Shown: positions 1 through 6,479 of the stretch, one piece after another | Numbering within the stretch: the stretch's first letter is position 1 | Layout of the letters: every line of letters starts with the position of its first letter | Notes under the pieces: model-generated | Seen by the model: only the letters and a program-made list of their open reading frames with translations | Told to the model about the DNA's origin: nothing | Databases searched by the model: none | Program-made: the position numbers and the translations under genes | Origin: Candidatus Zhuqueibacterota bacterium RBG_16_48_16 | GTDB taxonomy: Bacteria > Zhuqueibacterota > Zhuqueibacteria > Residuimicrobiales > Sediminimicrobiaceae | DNA: 17,340 bases | Reading direction: 5' to 3' | Assembly: GCA_001771235.1 (NCBI GenBank) | Contig: METF01000188.1 | Coordinates: 4,204-21,543 of the forward strand

Positions 1-1155
1 CAGACCGCCCGAACGACTGCGGGCCATTTCGCCAAACAGATTCACCGGGCCGAACACCAGGTCGCCGTTCAAGCCGGTTATGGAATTATCCTGCCCGGTG
101 AAATCGAACAGCGCATCGAGCCGGTCGTTAGCGGCAAAGCCTTTGTCATAATGTGCCTGCTGATGGCTGACGCCGATCTCTCCGGCACGGGCGAATTTGT
201 ACGCGGCATGCAGGCCAAAAATATTTTCCGTCAGTCGATCTTTGGCCTGCATCTCGCTTTCCGTTCGATGATATCCTGACGATGGCAGGCTTTGAACCGC
301 TTCTGCTTCGATCCGGGCGTCGAGATCGTTGCGGCTGTAAAAAGTCAGCATTTCAATGTTATGCAATTTTGAGCGAACGCCAACGCCTCTCAGCGACGCA
401 TTTTCATCAACGGATCGATAAGGGACGATGACCCGGCTTTTCGACGTAGCGGACGAAACGGAATGGCTGCCCGGCGCCGTGCGATACGGCCCCCAAAAAA
501 CAAGACCCTGGCCGGTCTCGACGATGAAATTGCCGACGATGAGCGAGCTGTGCGCCTGTTGGAGCTCGAGCCTGGCGTATCCGATGGCCAGGTCGTTTAG
601 CTGTTTTTCGCCCGGGTCTTTTTCCAGAAGGATTCCCAATTCCAGGTTGTCGTTCCATATACCCTGGAAACGGTTGTAAAGTTTTTCCCCACTGCCGGAA
701 TAGGAGCCGGATTCCTGGTCTTTCCTGGCAAAAATTCTCTGCCGGCCTTTCGCCTTGATTTTCCGCTCTTTTTGCGACGGCATCGCCAGTGTGGTAAAAT
801 TGCGCAGGACAAGCATCACTTGCGGCGTCACCTGTTCGATCTCCTGCAATTCCGAAAAATGTTCTATTCTCCCGACTTTCCGGCGATATTCGATTATCGT
901 CCTGGCACACGTTAGCGTGATCCAGGGCAGGGTTTGCAGCTCCCTGGCGCTGGCAGAATTCAGGTTTAACGGTTTGTCCAAAAGGGACTGCACATATTCC
1001 ACGAGCTCGCTTTGATCTTCGCTCTCGCTATCGGTTTCAAGCAATTGCTCGAGATCGATGTCCTGGGCTATGACTGTGCCGGAAACGAAAAGGAGGGTCG
1101 TCAACGACAAAACCCACAGCGCTGCGAGGATGAGCTTTTGTTTGGATGGAGTCAT
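1..1155 (-). CDS. Exported helix-hairpin-helix (ComEA-like) envelope protein, C-terminally cut by window edge
   Basis: The frame is open from the ATG at 1155 down to base 1 (385 codons, no stop), so the gene continues outside the window. The start is supported by a GGGAGG ribosome binding site just upstream. Residues 1-30 form a signal peptide (basic start, hydrophobic core, VIA before QD). Residues about 62-110 are a ComEA-type helix-hairpin-helix: LNLNSASARELQTLP, then ARTIIEYRRKVGRIEHFSELQEI in two runs, matching the usual N-A-x-x-x-E-L..LP..A..II.YR pattern. After about residue 130 the sequence alternates polar and hydrophobic residues with many aromatics, as in outer-membrane beta-strands. 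Proteins with an exported helix-hairpin-helix followed by a long barrel-like region occur in FCB genomes; their function is not established. A role in DNA binding or uptake at the envelope is only an inference. It lies downstream of the PorV-like gene on the same strand. Confidence 0.8.
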   Translation of the reverse strand, partial: MTPSKQKLILAALWVLSLTTLLFVSGTVIAQDIDLEQLLETDSESEDQSELVEYVQSLLDKPLNLNSASARELQTLPWITLTCARTIIEYRRKVGRIEHFSELQEIEQVTPQVMLVLRNFTTLAMPSQKERKIKAKGRQRIFARKDQESGSYSGSGEKLYNRFQGIWNDNLELGILLEKDPGEKQLNDLAIGYARLELQQAHSSLIVGNFIVETGQGLVFWGPYRTAPGSHSVSSATSKSRVIVPYRSVDENASLRGVGVRSKLHNIEMLTFYSRNDLDARIEAEAVQSLPSSGYHRTESEMQAKDRLTENIFGLHAAYKFARAGEIGVSHQQAHYDKGFAANDRLDALFDFTGQDNSITGLNGDLVFGPVNLFGEMARSRSGGL

Positions 1156-1156
1156 T

Positions 1157-1164
1157 TTTCCTCC
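1157..1164 (-). promoter_or_regulatory. Ribosome binding site of the helix-hairpin-helix gene
   Basis: On the minus strand the sequence reads AGGGAGGAAAAATG, placing a strong Shine-Dalgarno core five to six bases before the ATG at 1155. This fixes the start of a gene whose other end is outside the window. Confidence 0.65.
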
Positions 1165-1177
1165 CTATTTGAAACTT

Positions 1178-1275
1178 TTCAGCCCACGAAACACACGAAA
1201 CAAACAAAATGAGAGCGATACTAAAGGATTCATAGTTAATTCCTTTCGTCAATTTTGTGTGTTTGGTGGGCTGAA
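1178..1275. repeat. Imperfect inverted repeat, GCCCACGAAACAC type
   Basis: The left arm (1178-1210) begins TTCAGCCCACGAAACACAC. The right arm (1251-1275), read on the other strand, begins TTCAGCCCACCAAACACAC. Both end in an AAAAT-like run; the left arm carries about nine extra bases (an extra GAAACAAAC-like word). The intervening 40 bp show no gene. The same arm word recurs at 14999-15074, so this is a dispersed repeat family, not a gene-specific terminator. It sits between two co-oriented minus-strand genes and could act as a transcript hairpin. Confidence 0.6.
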
Positions 1276-1402
1276 TAAAATTATCCCTATTATAGAGAGT
1301 CCAAAGTTGTTTTCGGATTTATTTTCGGGCAATGGTTTAAATCCCATTCGTGCTCCTTTGTGTTCTGGAGGCCTGGTGGCTGAATAGAGCGCAAATAGAA
1401 AT

Positions 1403-2359
1403 CTACGGGCGACTGGTAAAAACACCGATTGAAAACAGGTGCGTCCCGCCGAGATCGTTATGAGATTGGTAAGCATAATCCACGTGGAAATGGAACATAT
1501 TGATGCCGAACCCGGCGTGGAACCGGGAGGGTTCCGTGCCTATGCCGATCCGTAATGATAACGGTTCTATAATCGTAAATTCCAGGCCGTTGCGCAGGTC
1601 GAGCGGGAAACGGACGTCTTTGTAAAGATCGGCACAGAAAGTGAGCATATCGAACAAGTGCAGAGACAGCCCTGTCTGCATGATTTGTGGCAGTTTTTCG
1701 CCGCTGGCGCCAAGCGAGGCAAAATTTATATTTTTTATACAACAGCCCCAGGAAACGTGTGGCGATAAAAAGACCAGTGTTCCGACATCACCGATAAAAG
1801 CGCCGGCAGCGCCATATTTTTCAATAGAAACCGATCCATAACGCAATTGTACGCCGACATACACGTTGTAAGCGATGTGCGCCGAGACGGATGAAGATAT
1901 CACCTTTTCGCTGTACTTTTCGTTGCCGAACGTTTGTGCGGCCAGACCTATGGCGTAGCGGTTGCGGTTCAGCTTCAAAGCCATACCCGCACGGACGAGA
2001 TCGTTAATGCCAAAAGGATGGGTGTAGAACGCCGTAAAGTCGGTTCGTTTCACAAGACTCAGACCGGCAGGATTGTAAAAAAGACCCTCCGCATCACCGG
2101 TAAGGGCGACAAAGGCTCCGGCCATTGCTGTGGAGCGGGCGCCGCACGGCAGATCTTCGAGCGCCGCACGCACGGATGTTGACATCGGTGTCATCCACAA
2201 CATGGCAAAGACCCCGGAACGAAAAACAAAGCCGGGACGTTTACGGAGCGTAATAATTCTCTTGAAAAAGTGATAAAAATGTTGAATATTTTTCTCATGC
2301 TTTAGAGAAAAGTGACCGGCACATTCACTTTGAAATTCGTAGCATAAATTTTTGCTCAT
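1403..2359 (-). CDS. PorV/PorQ-family-like outer-membrane beta-barrel protein
   Basis: The 318-residue product contains, after an export signal, the segment GARSTAMAGAFVALTGDAEG followed by LFYNPAGLS (about residues 73-101). This is the hallmark of the PorV/PorQ/UPF0164 barrel family (G-A-R-x-x-x-M-G-x-A-x-V-A, then NPAGL). The rest is a run of amphipathic beta-strands ending close to the C-terminus, as expected for an outer-membrane barrel related to FadL. In Bacteroidota PorV is a partner of the type IX secretion system, but many FCB relatives are not tied to secretion. The ATG at 2359 gives an unusually long 45-residue stretch before the hydrophobic signal core (VFAMLWMTPMSTSVRA), so the true start may be internal; no good in-frame ATG explains it. 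The neighbouring divergent DUF4835 gene strengthens an envelope or secretion role. Confidence 0.7.
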   Translation of the reverse strand: MSKNLCYEFQSECAGHFSLKHEKNIQHFYHFFKRIITLRKRPGFVFRSGVFAMLWMTPMSTSVRAALEDLPCGARSTAMAGAFVALTGDAEGLFYNPAGLSLVKRTDFTAFYTHPFGINDLVRAGMALKLNRNRYAIGLAAQTFGNEKYSEKVISSSVSAHIAYNVYVGVQLRYGSVSIEKYGAAGAFIGDVGTLVFLSPHVSWGCCIKNINFASLGASGEKLPQIMQTGLSLHLFDMLTFCADLYKDVRFPLDLRNGLEFTIIEPLSLRIGIGTEPSRFHAGFGINMFHFHVDYAYQSHNDLGGTHLFSIGVFTSRP

Positions 2360-2382
2360 GTGGGTGTCCCCCCATGTAAGTT

Positions 2383-2391
2383 AAGAAGGAG
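2383..2391 (+). promoter_or_regulatory. Ribosome binding site of the DUF4835 gene
   Basis: AAGAAGGAG ends six bases before the ATG at 2398. It lies in the 38-bp gap between two divergent genes, so promoters for both must overlap the opposite coding region or be very compact. Confidence 0.65.
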
Positions 2392-2397
2392 TTATCA

Positions 2398-3288
2398 ATG
2401 ATCCGGCGATTTTATTCTTTTCAAAATGGATTGTTTATGTTTTTGGCTGTTTTAGCCGTCCCGTTATTATCACTGAGCAGCAACACTCTTTTCGCACAGG
2501 CCATCGAAGCCACTGTCACCCTGCAACTGGATGCTTTGTCCCAGGAGAAACAGCAAAAACTTCGCACCTTTGCCGACCAGGTTGCCTATTACATCAACAG
2601 CTATGACTGGTCGGGCGATCCCTGGAAGACCATCGTTTATGTCGATATTCAGCTCATTCTCGAAGACATCAGCTCCGGTGCCGAGGAACAATACAAGGGG
2701 CGCATACTCATTCAAAATAACTACGACATCCAATTTTTTGACCAGCGCTGGCGATTTGCTTATCAATCGGGAGAAAACCTGGTGCATAATGAAAATGATA
2801 TCGATTCGTTTACAAATATGATCGATTTTTATCTATTTATGATCCTTGGGGGCGAATTCGATAAATGGGGAACCCTTGCCGGATCGCCTTATTATGAAAA
2901 AGCTCGCCATATTGCCGAACAGGCCAAGTTCGGTCTCGGCCGGTTCATTGAAGGCTGGGATCGACGCCTCGATCAGGTGAATTTTCTTTTGAGCGACCTT
3001 CACCGGCCTTTTCGCGAGATGGTCGATTTCTACTTCTATGGATTGTCCTTCGTACGACAAGATAATGCCAAAGCGAGAAAACATTGTGCAACCGCGGTAA
3101 AAATGCTCGACAAGATTCTGGCTAACGATCCTGATAATGAATATGCACAAAGATTTTTGGCAACCCATTCTCTCGAGCTTGTTGAAATTTTTCGAAGGGC
3201 GCAAGATAAAGAACCCATTCGTCTTTTACGCGTCCTCGATGCGGATTCGACCCACGAAAACATTTACCGGGAAATATTGAATAATTGA
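2398..3288 (+). CDS. DUF4835 (PorD-like) exported protein
   Basis: The product is 296 residues with a signal peptide (residues about 1-34, ending LFAQ before AIEA). The mature part fits the DUF4835 family, annotated in Bacteroidota as PorD of the type IX secretion apparatus. Matching features are an N-terminal sheet region around TFADQVAYYINSYDW, then IQFFDQRWRFAYQSGENL, a D-F-Y-x-F-M-I-L-G-G-E-F-D segment (about 142-155), SPYYEKARHIAEQA, a G-W-D-x-R segment, and PFREMVDFYFYGLSF (about 201-215). The family's usual length is about 300, so it appears complete. In Bacteroidota the protein is periplasmic or outer-membrane associated with an unproven mechanical role. Here no other Por genes (K, L, M, N) are in view, so secretion is inferred only from family and from the PorV-like neighbour. 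The start is fixed by AAGAAGGAG at 2383. Confidence 0.7.
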   Translation: MIRRFYSFQNGLFMFLAVLAVPLLSLSSNTLFAQAIEATVTLQLDALSQEKQQKLRTFADQVAYYINSYDWSGDPWKTIVYVDIQLILEDISSGAEEQYKGRILIQNNYDIQFFDQRWRFAYQSGENLVHNENDIDSFTNMIDFYLFMILGGEFDKWGTLAGSPYYEKARHIAEQAKFGLGRFIEGWDRRLDQVNFLLSDLHRPFREMVDFYFYGLSFVRQDNAKARKHCATAVKMLDKILANDPDNEYAQRFLATHSLELVEIFRRAQDKEPIRLLRVLDADSTHENIYREILNN

Positions 3289-3753
3289 TCCATCGTCCAG
3301 TCCGCTCACGCTCATATCCTATCTCCTGAACAGAGCAGTGCACCTTTGTGCCTCTGTTCCATAAATTGTATAAGCGGTCTTTAATTTCCTGCTTTTGCAT
3401 CAGAAAAGCGTCGAATAATCTTTTTAGAAAATAGGTTCTACAGCATCTGAAAACATATCAACAGCCCCGGGTTGGAATTTCGCCATGTTTTTGCACTTGT
3501 GACCCGTTGGACATTTTTCTGAACCGCCCCATGAGAAGAAGCATAAAACCCAAACCCGTTGGCACAACATACGCAAAACTCTGACTATTTTCAAGAAATA
3601 TTTTGAACCACTCATTCTGCCCCTATTGGCTGACACCGTGCGTGCGATCCAAAATAGTGCTTGATTAGATAGGGAGCAAACGGTATATTGACCTTTGGTT
3701 ATAGAAATAAGGGAAAGATGTTAACAAGAATTCCTAGTGTAGGATTGGGGTAA
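3289..3753. other. Intergenic stretch, 465 bp, no supported gene
   Basis: Apart from a hairpin at 3328-3359 I see no gene here. Short minus-strand frames (for example 3424-3636) lack family resemblance and a convincing ribosome site. The stretch must contain the promoter of the metallophosphoesterase operon, but no clear minus-35/minus-10 pair could be assigned. A TTGACC at 3688-3693 has no good partner at the right distance. Confidence 0.5.
3328..3359 (+). terminator. Hairpin downstream of the DUF4835 gene, possible terminator
   Basis: GAACAGAG (3328-3335) pairs with CTCTGTTC (3352-3359), and an inner GCAC/GTGC pair closes a CTTT loop, with a four-base bulge (CAGT). It begins 40 bp after the stop codon. 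There is no T-run after it, so it is at best a non-canonical terminator or a 3-prime stabilising hairpin. Confidence 0.4.
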
Positions 3754-4482
3754 ATGCGATACGCCATAATTTCCGATATTCACGGTAATCTTGCGGCATT
3801 GGAAAGGGTACTGCAAAAAATCGGCTCGTTAAAATGTGATCAGCTTGTATGTCTTGGCGACCTGGTGGGTTATGGACCCTACCCGAACGAATGTGTGGAG
3901 CTTGTACGAGAAAAGTCGGATATTGTCATCATGGGCAATCACGATCACGCCGCAATAGGCCTGACCGATGTCAGCAATTTCAACCAATACGCCAGTGAAG
4001 CAGTTGTGTGGACTGCTTCGATCCTGACTGAACGCAGCAAGCAGTACCTTAGACAATTGCCGTTTGAATACATTGCTGATGACCTGTTATTTGTCCATGC
4101 GACACCCTGTGACCCGTCGAGCTGGAATTATATTTTAAATCTCTGGGAAGCTAAAAAGAATTTCGGTTGTTTTGAAGAAAAGATATGTTTTGTCGGACAC
4201 TCTCATATTCCAGTGAACTTTATATCCAACTCACGAAAAAATTTGTTGCTTTCCACGGAAAACCCGGCAAAAATAAAAAACGATTACCGATACATAATGA
4301 ACGTAGGAAGTGTGGGGCAGCCACGCGATGGAGACTCGAGAGCAGCTTTTATCGTCTATGATTCGGACGTGAATCAGGCCGAGCTGATGAGAGTGAGTTA
4401 TGATGTTTCGTTTACTCAAGAGGCGATGGAAAAACTTCATCTGCCGAGGTTTTTAGCGGAACGATTGTCGCGCGGCACGTGA
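3754..4482 (+). CDS. Calcineurin-like metallophosphoesterase (YfcE-like)
   Basis: This 242-residue protein carries the full metal-binding set of the small YfcE-type (Metallophos_2) phosphoesterases. These are D8 and H10 in SDIHGN, D36 in GDLVGYGP, N62 and H63 in GNHDH, H115 in FVHATP, and H149/H151 in GHSH. Such enzymes hydrolyse phosphomono- or diesters with two metal ions; the substrate cannot be told from sequence. No signal peptide is seen, so it should be cytoplasmic. It begins at an ATG after a long gap and is followed, about 30-50 bp on, by the roadblock and MglA-like genes, so the three are probably co-transcribed. That context hints at a nucleotide or signalling substrate connected with the GTPase switch, but this is inference. 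Confidence 0.85.
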   Translation: MRYAIISDIHGNLAALERVLQKIGSLKCDQLVCLGDLVGYGPYPNECVELVREKSDIVIMGNHDHAAIGLTDVSNFNQYASEAVVWTASILTERSKQYLRQLPFEYIADDLLFVHATPCDPSSWNYILNLWEAKKNFGCFEEKICFVGHSHIPVNFISNSRKNLLLSTENPAKIKNDYRYIMNVGSVGQPRDGDSRAAFIVYDSDVNQAELMRVSYDVSFTQEAMEKLHLPRFLAERLSRGT

Positions 4483-4485
4483 TCG

Positions 4486-4523
4486 AAGGGAGGTGACTTT
4501 CCTGATCACCCAATGTTTGAGGG
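4486..4523 (+). promoter_or_regulatory. Two ribosome-binding motifs deciding the start of the first roadblock gene
   Basis: A nearly perfect anti-16S match, AAGGGAGGTGA, lies at 4486-4496, but the nearest in-frame ATG (4513) is 16 bases beyond its end. A second, weaker GAGGG at 4519-4523 lies seven bases before the next in-frame ATG at 4531. Spacing favours 4531; motif strength favours the upstream site. Confidence 0.45.
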
Positions 4524-4530
4524 CCATAGT

Positions 4531-5043
4531 ATGGAGATGAGTCAAAGTAAAAATGGAAAAAAAATCGTTTTCTCAGAGTCCTCCTTTAACAAAATTGCCC
4601 AGTCTTTGCAGGCTTTAAAGAAACGATCCAATGCCGCTTTGTGCATTTTTGCCGATGCCAATGGTTACGCCGTATCCTTTAGCGGCGAAGCGAAAGAGAT
4701 CGATATCTCTTCGCTGTCGGCACTTGCCGCCGGCGATTTTGCAGCAACGTCCGAAATGGCCAGGATTATCAGCGGTGAGGACAAGTTTCGCTATTTGTAT
4801 CACGAAGGCAAAGAGAAAAACGTCTACCTGTGCAGCGTTGGCGACGACTACCTGATCATCGTCGTGTTCGATAAAAGCGTGGCCCTGGGCATTGTTCGCG
4901 CAATGACGCATCATTTAAGCTTAAAGCTCGAAGATCTTTTGGCAAAACTGAGGCAGGAAGCTGAAACCGCATCGGACTTTTTAGACAGCCAGTTTCGAGA
5001 ACTGCTGAGCGCCGAGCTGGACAAATCATTTGGAGTTAAATGA
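4531..5043 (+). CDS. Roadblock/LC7 (MglB-like) protein
   Basis: The product (170 residues from 4531; 176 if the ATG at 4513 is used) has the roadblock/LC7 fold pattern. A helix (FNKIAQSLQALKKRSN) is followed by strand ALCIFADANGYAVSFSG, helix SLSALAAGDFAATSEMARII, strands YLYHEGKEKNVYLCSVGDDY and LIIVVFDKS, then a final helix. Roadblock proteins dimerise and act as GTPase-activating or scaffold partners of Ras-like GTPases; MglB is the partner of MglA. The gene lies 12 bp before the MglA-like gene, the classic pairing. Beyond the core there is a charged helical C-terminal extension of about 40 residues (LEDLLAKLRQEAETASDF onward). Function as the GTPase regulator is inferred from fold and position, not from specific MglB residues. 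Confidence 0.75.
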   Translation: MEMSQSKNGKKIVFSESSFNKIAQSLQALKKRSNAALCIFADANGYAVSFSGEAKEIDISSLSALAAGDFAATSEMARIISGEDKFRYLYHEGKEKNVYLCSVGDDYLIIVVFDKSVALGIVRAMTHHLSLKLEDLLAKLRQEAETASDFLDSQFRELLSAELDKSFGVK

Positions 5044-5055
5044 TCGATATCAGCC

Positions 5056-5631
5056 ATGTTCATTGACAGGCTAAGGGATGAGGTTATTTTCAAAATTGTT
5101 TATTTTGGCCCGGGTCTTGGCGGCAAGACAACGAATTTGGAGTATATTTATTCTCATATCGACCCAAGGTTGCGCGGTAACCTGATCTCATTAAAGACCA
5201 AAGAGGATAGAACCCTGTACTTTGATTTCCTGCAAGTCGAGCTGGGCCGAATCAAGGGGAAAAAACCGAGATTTCATCTCTATACGATACCGGGACAGGC
5301 GTATTACAATTTTAGCCGTAAAATCGTGTTAAAGGGCGCGGATGCCGTGGTTTTTGTGGCAGATTCGCAAAAGGAGAGAGTGGAAGATAATTTGTATGCG
5401 TTGGAGGACCTGGAGAAGAAGCTGATCAGGCAAAACAGCTCGTTGGCCGCATTTCCATGGATCATCCAATACAATAAAAGAGACCTGCCAAATATCGAGA
5501 AGGTAAAAAATTTACAGGTTCAACTGAATTTTTTGAACGTCCCGTCGTTCGAGGCCATTGCCATTTATGGTACGGGTGTGTTTGAAACCCTTCGCGGCGC
5601 GATAAGAATGGTAATTTCAAAATTATCGTAA
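5056..5631 (+). CDS. mglA: MglA-like Ras-family GTPase
   Basis: This 191-residue protein is a close match to the bacterial MglA family. The P-loop is GPGLGGKTT (18-26). R52 and T53 in KEDRTLYFDF correspond to the MglA region holding the intrinsic arginine finger. FHLYTIPGQ (73-81) carries the switch II PGQ with Q81. FVADSQ lies at 100-105, NKRD at 140-143, and a C-terminal IYGTGVFETL stands in place of the SAK loop. MglA marks a cell pole or organises motility and surface structures in its GTP state; the cognate roadblock protein stimulates hydrolysis. The roadblock gene ends 12 bp upstream, so the two are surely one operon. All nucleotide-binding motifs are intact. The gene symbol reflects family membership; whether this organism glides or uses pili cannot be judged here. 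Confidence 0.9.
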   Translation: MFIDRLRDEVIFKIVYFGPGLGGKTTNLEYIYSHIDPRLRGNLISLKTKEDRTLYFDFLQVELGRIKGKKPRFHLYTIPGQAYYNFSRKIVLKGADAVVFVADSQKERVEDNLYALEDLEKKLIRQNSSLAAFPWIIQYNKRDLPNIEKVKNLQVQLNFLNVPSFEAIAIYGTGVFETLRGAIRMVISKLS

Positions 5632-5991
5632 CTATTCTAGCGAAGCTTCGCCTCAAACCGACAAGTTATACTTCCGCTACAGAAAAGGGCAAAATAATTA
5701 AATGCCAAAATAATCTTCAAAACAATAATTTTGTCATTAAATCATTTTGCCATCAATTGTTTTTTTTTGTACGCCGATTCTGTGAACGATAAAAACTTGC
5801 TCTGTTTGTAAAGATTTTCGGCTCTCAAAATCTCAGCCACTAAGCCACAAAGTCGCAAAGGAACACAAATGAAATTCAAGCCATTGTCTGACAGAGAAGA
5901 GTATATAGATTGATTTTGTGAAACTTTGTGTCTTCATGTCTTTGTGGCAAATGATAGCAGACATGCCTGAATAGTCACAAAAAATACTGGA
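5632..5991. other. Intergenic stretch, 360 bp, with an AT-rich part and a repeat
   Basis: It starts with a 12-bp palindrome GCGAAGCTTCGC (5640-5651) just after the GTPase stop. An AT-rich part with a T-run at 5760-5768 follows, then the inverted repeat at 5836-5948. No gene is supported. The AT-rich segment may carry the promoter of the second roadblock gene. Confidence 0.45.
5836..5948. repeat. Imperfect inverted repeat, CACAAAG type
   Basis: The left arm (5836-5869) begins GCCACTAAGCCACAAAG. The right arm (5914-5948), read on the opposite strand, begins GCCACAAAGACATGAAG. Both arms are made of short words related to CACAAAG and end in ACAAA-like sequence, with about 44 bp between. The style (purine-rich word repeats facing each other) is the same as at 1178-1275 and 14999-15074, but the words differ. 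Confidence 0.5.
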
Positions 5992-6459
5992 ATGCCAATG
6001 AAAGAATTATCTGTTTTGCCTGATGGTTTCAGTTTCGATAGAACGAAAAAAGAAGATGACGACGGTAAGCCTTTCCAGGATCTTGTGGAAAGCTTTATGC
6101 ATGAGGTCGTTTATATGGGCAACTACGAGTCCGCCTACTTGTTTGATTCTGACGGATTGCTGATGGCAAAAAGCATTTCATCGAGAATCAAAACCAGGGT
6201 GCAGGCGATGGAGGTGTCGGTGCTCATGAATAAATTCAAAAAAGTGATCCGCACAATCAGCGATTTGACGGGGGTGAGAGAAGTGGTCATTGAGGATGAC
6301 AAGAGGAGAAAAGTTGTCATTCGTTTCATCGAATTCCTGGGCGCAACGACCATTCTTGTCGTTGTGGTGCCGCCCAGAAAGCCCTATCGCGGTATAACAA
6401 ACAGGCTGGAGAGTCTGATCTTTAAGTATGATAAGGCCATGGAATCGCTGAAATTTTAA
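5992..6459 (+). CDS. Second roadblock/LC7-like protein
   Basis: The 155-residue product starts with a polar tail of about 30 residues. A roadblock-like core follows: helix FQDLVESFMHEVVYMG, strand SAYLFDSDGLLMAKSI, helix QAMEVSVLMNKFKKVIRTI, strand VREVVIEDD, then RKVVIRFIEFLG and TTILVVVVP, and an ending helix LESLIFKYDKAMESL. The pattern of a D-x-D-G-L-L-x-A strand followed by a helix and a central sheet fits roadblock/LC7 proteins. It is clearly different in sequence from the protein at 4531-5043. The start may be 5992 or the second ATG at 5998; neither has a strong ribosome site. It stands 20 bp ahead of the MFS transporter gene and 360 bp after the GTPase. A second partner for the GTPase is plausible but inferred. 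Confidence 0.6.
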   Translation: MPMKELSVLPDGFSFDRTKKEDDDGKPFQDLVESFMHEVVYMGNYESAYLFDSDGLLMAKSISSRIKTRVQAMEVSVLMNKFKKVIRTISDLTGVREVVIEDDKRRKVVIRFIEFLGATTILVVVVPPRKPYRGITNRLESLIFKYDKAMESLKF

Positions 6460-6479
6460 TCCGCGTTGACCGCTCTTTT

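Noticed and set aside
407..910. 167-codon minus-strand frame
   Set aside because: It lies in another frame of the helix-hairpin-helix gene, whose own frame is open over 385 codons with signal peptide and domain.
3424..3636. 70-codon minus-strand frame in the gap before the phosphoesterase
   Set aside because: No recognisable domain and no convincing start signal.
3688..3693. Sigma70 promoter with TTGACC as minus-35
   Set aside because: No minus-10-like hexamer is found 16-18 bases downstream.
5640..5651. Terminator of the MglA operon at GCGAAGCTTCGC
   Set aside because: It is a loop-less palindrome that would leave only a 4-bp stem with a 4-base loop, and no T-run follows.
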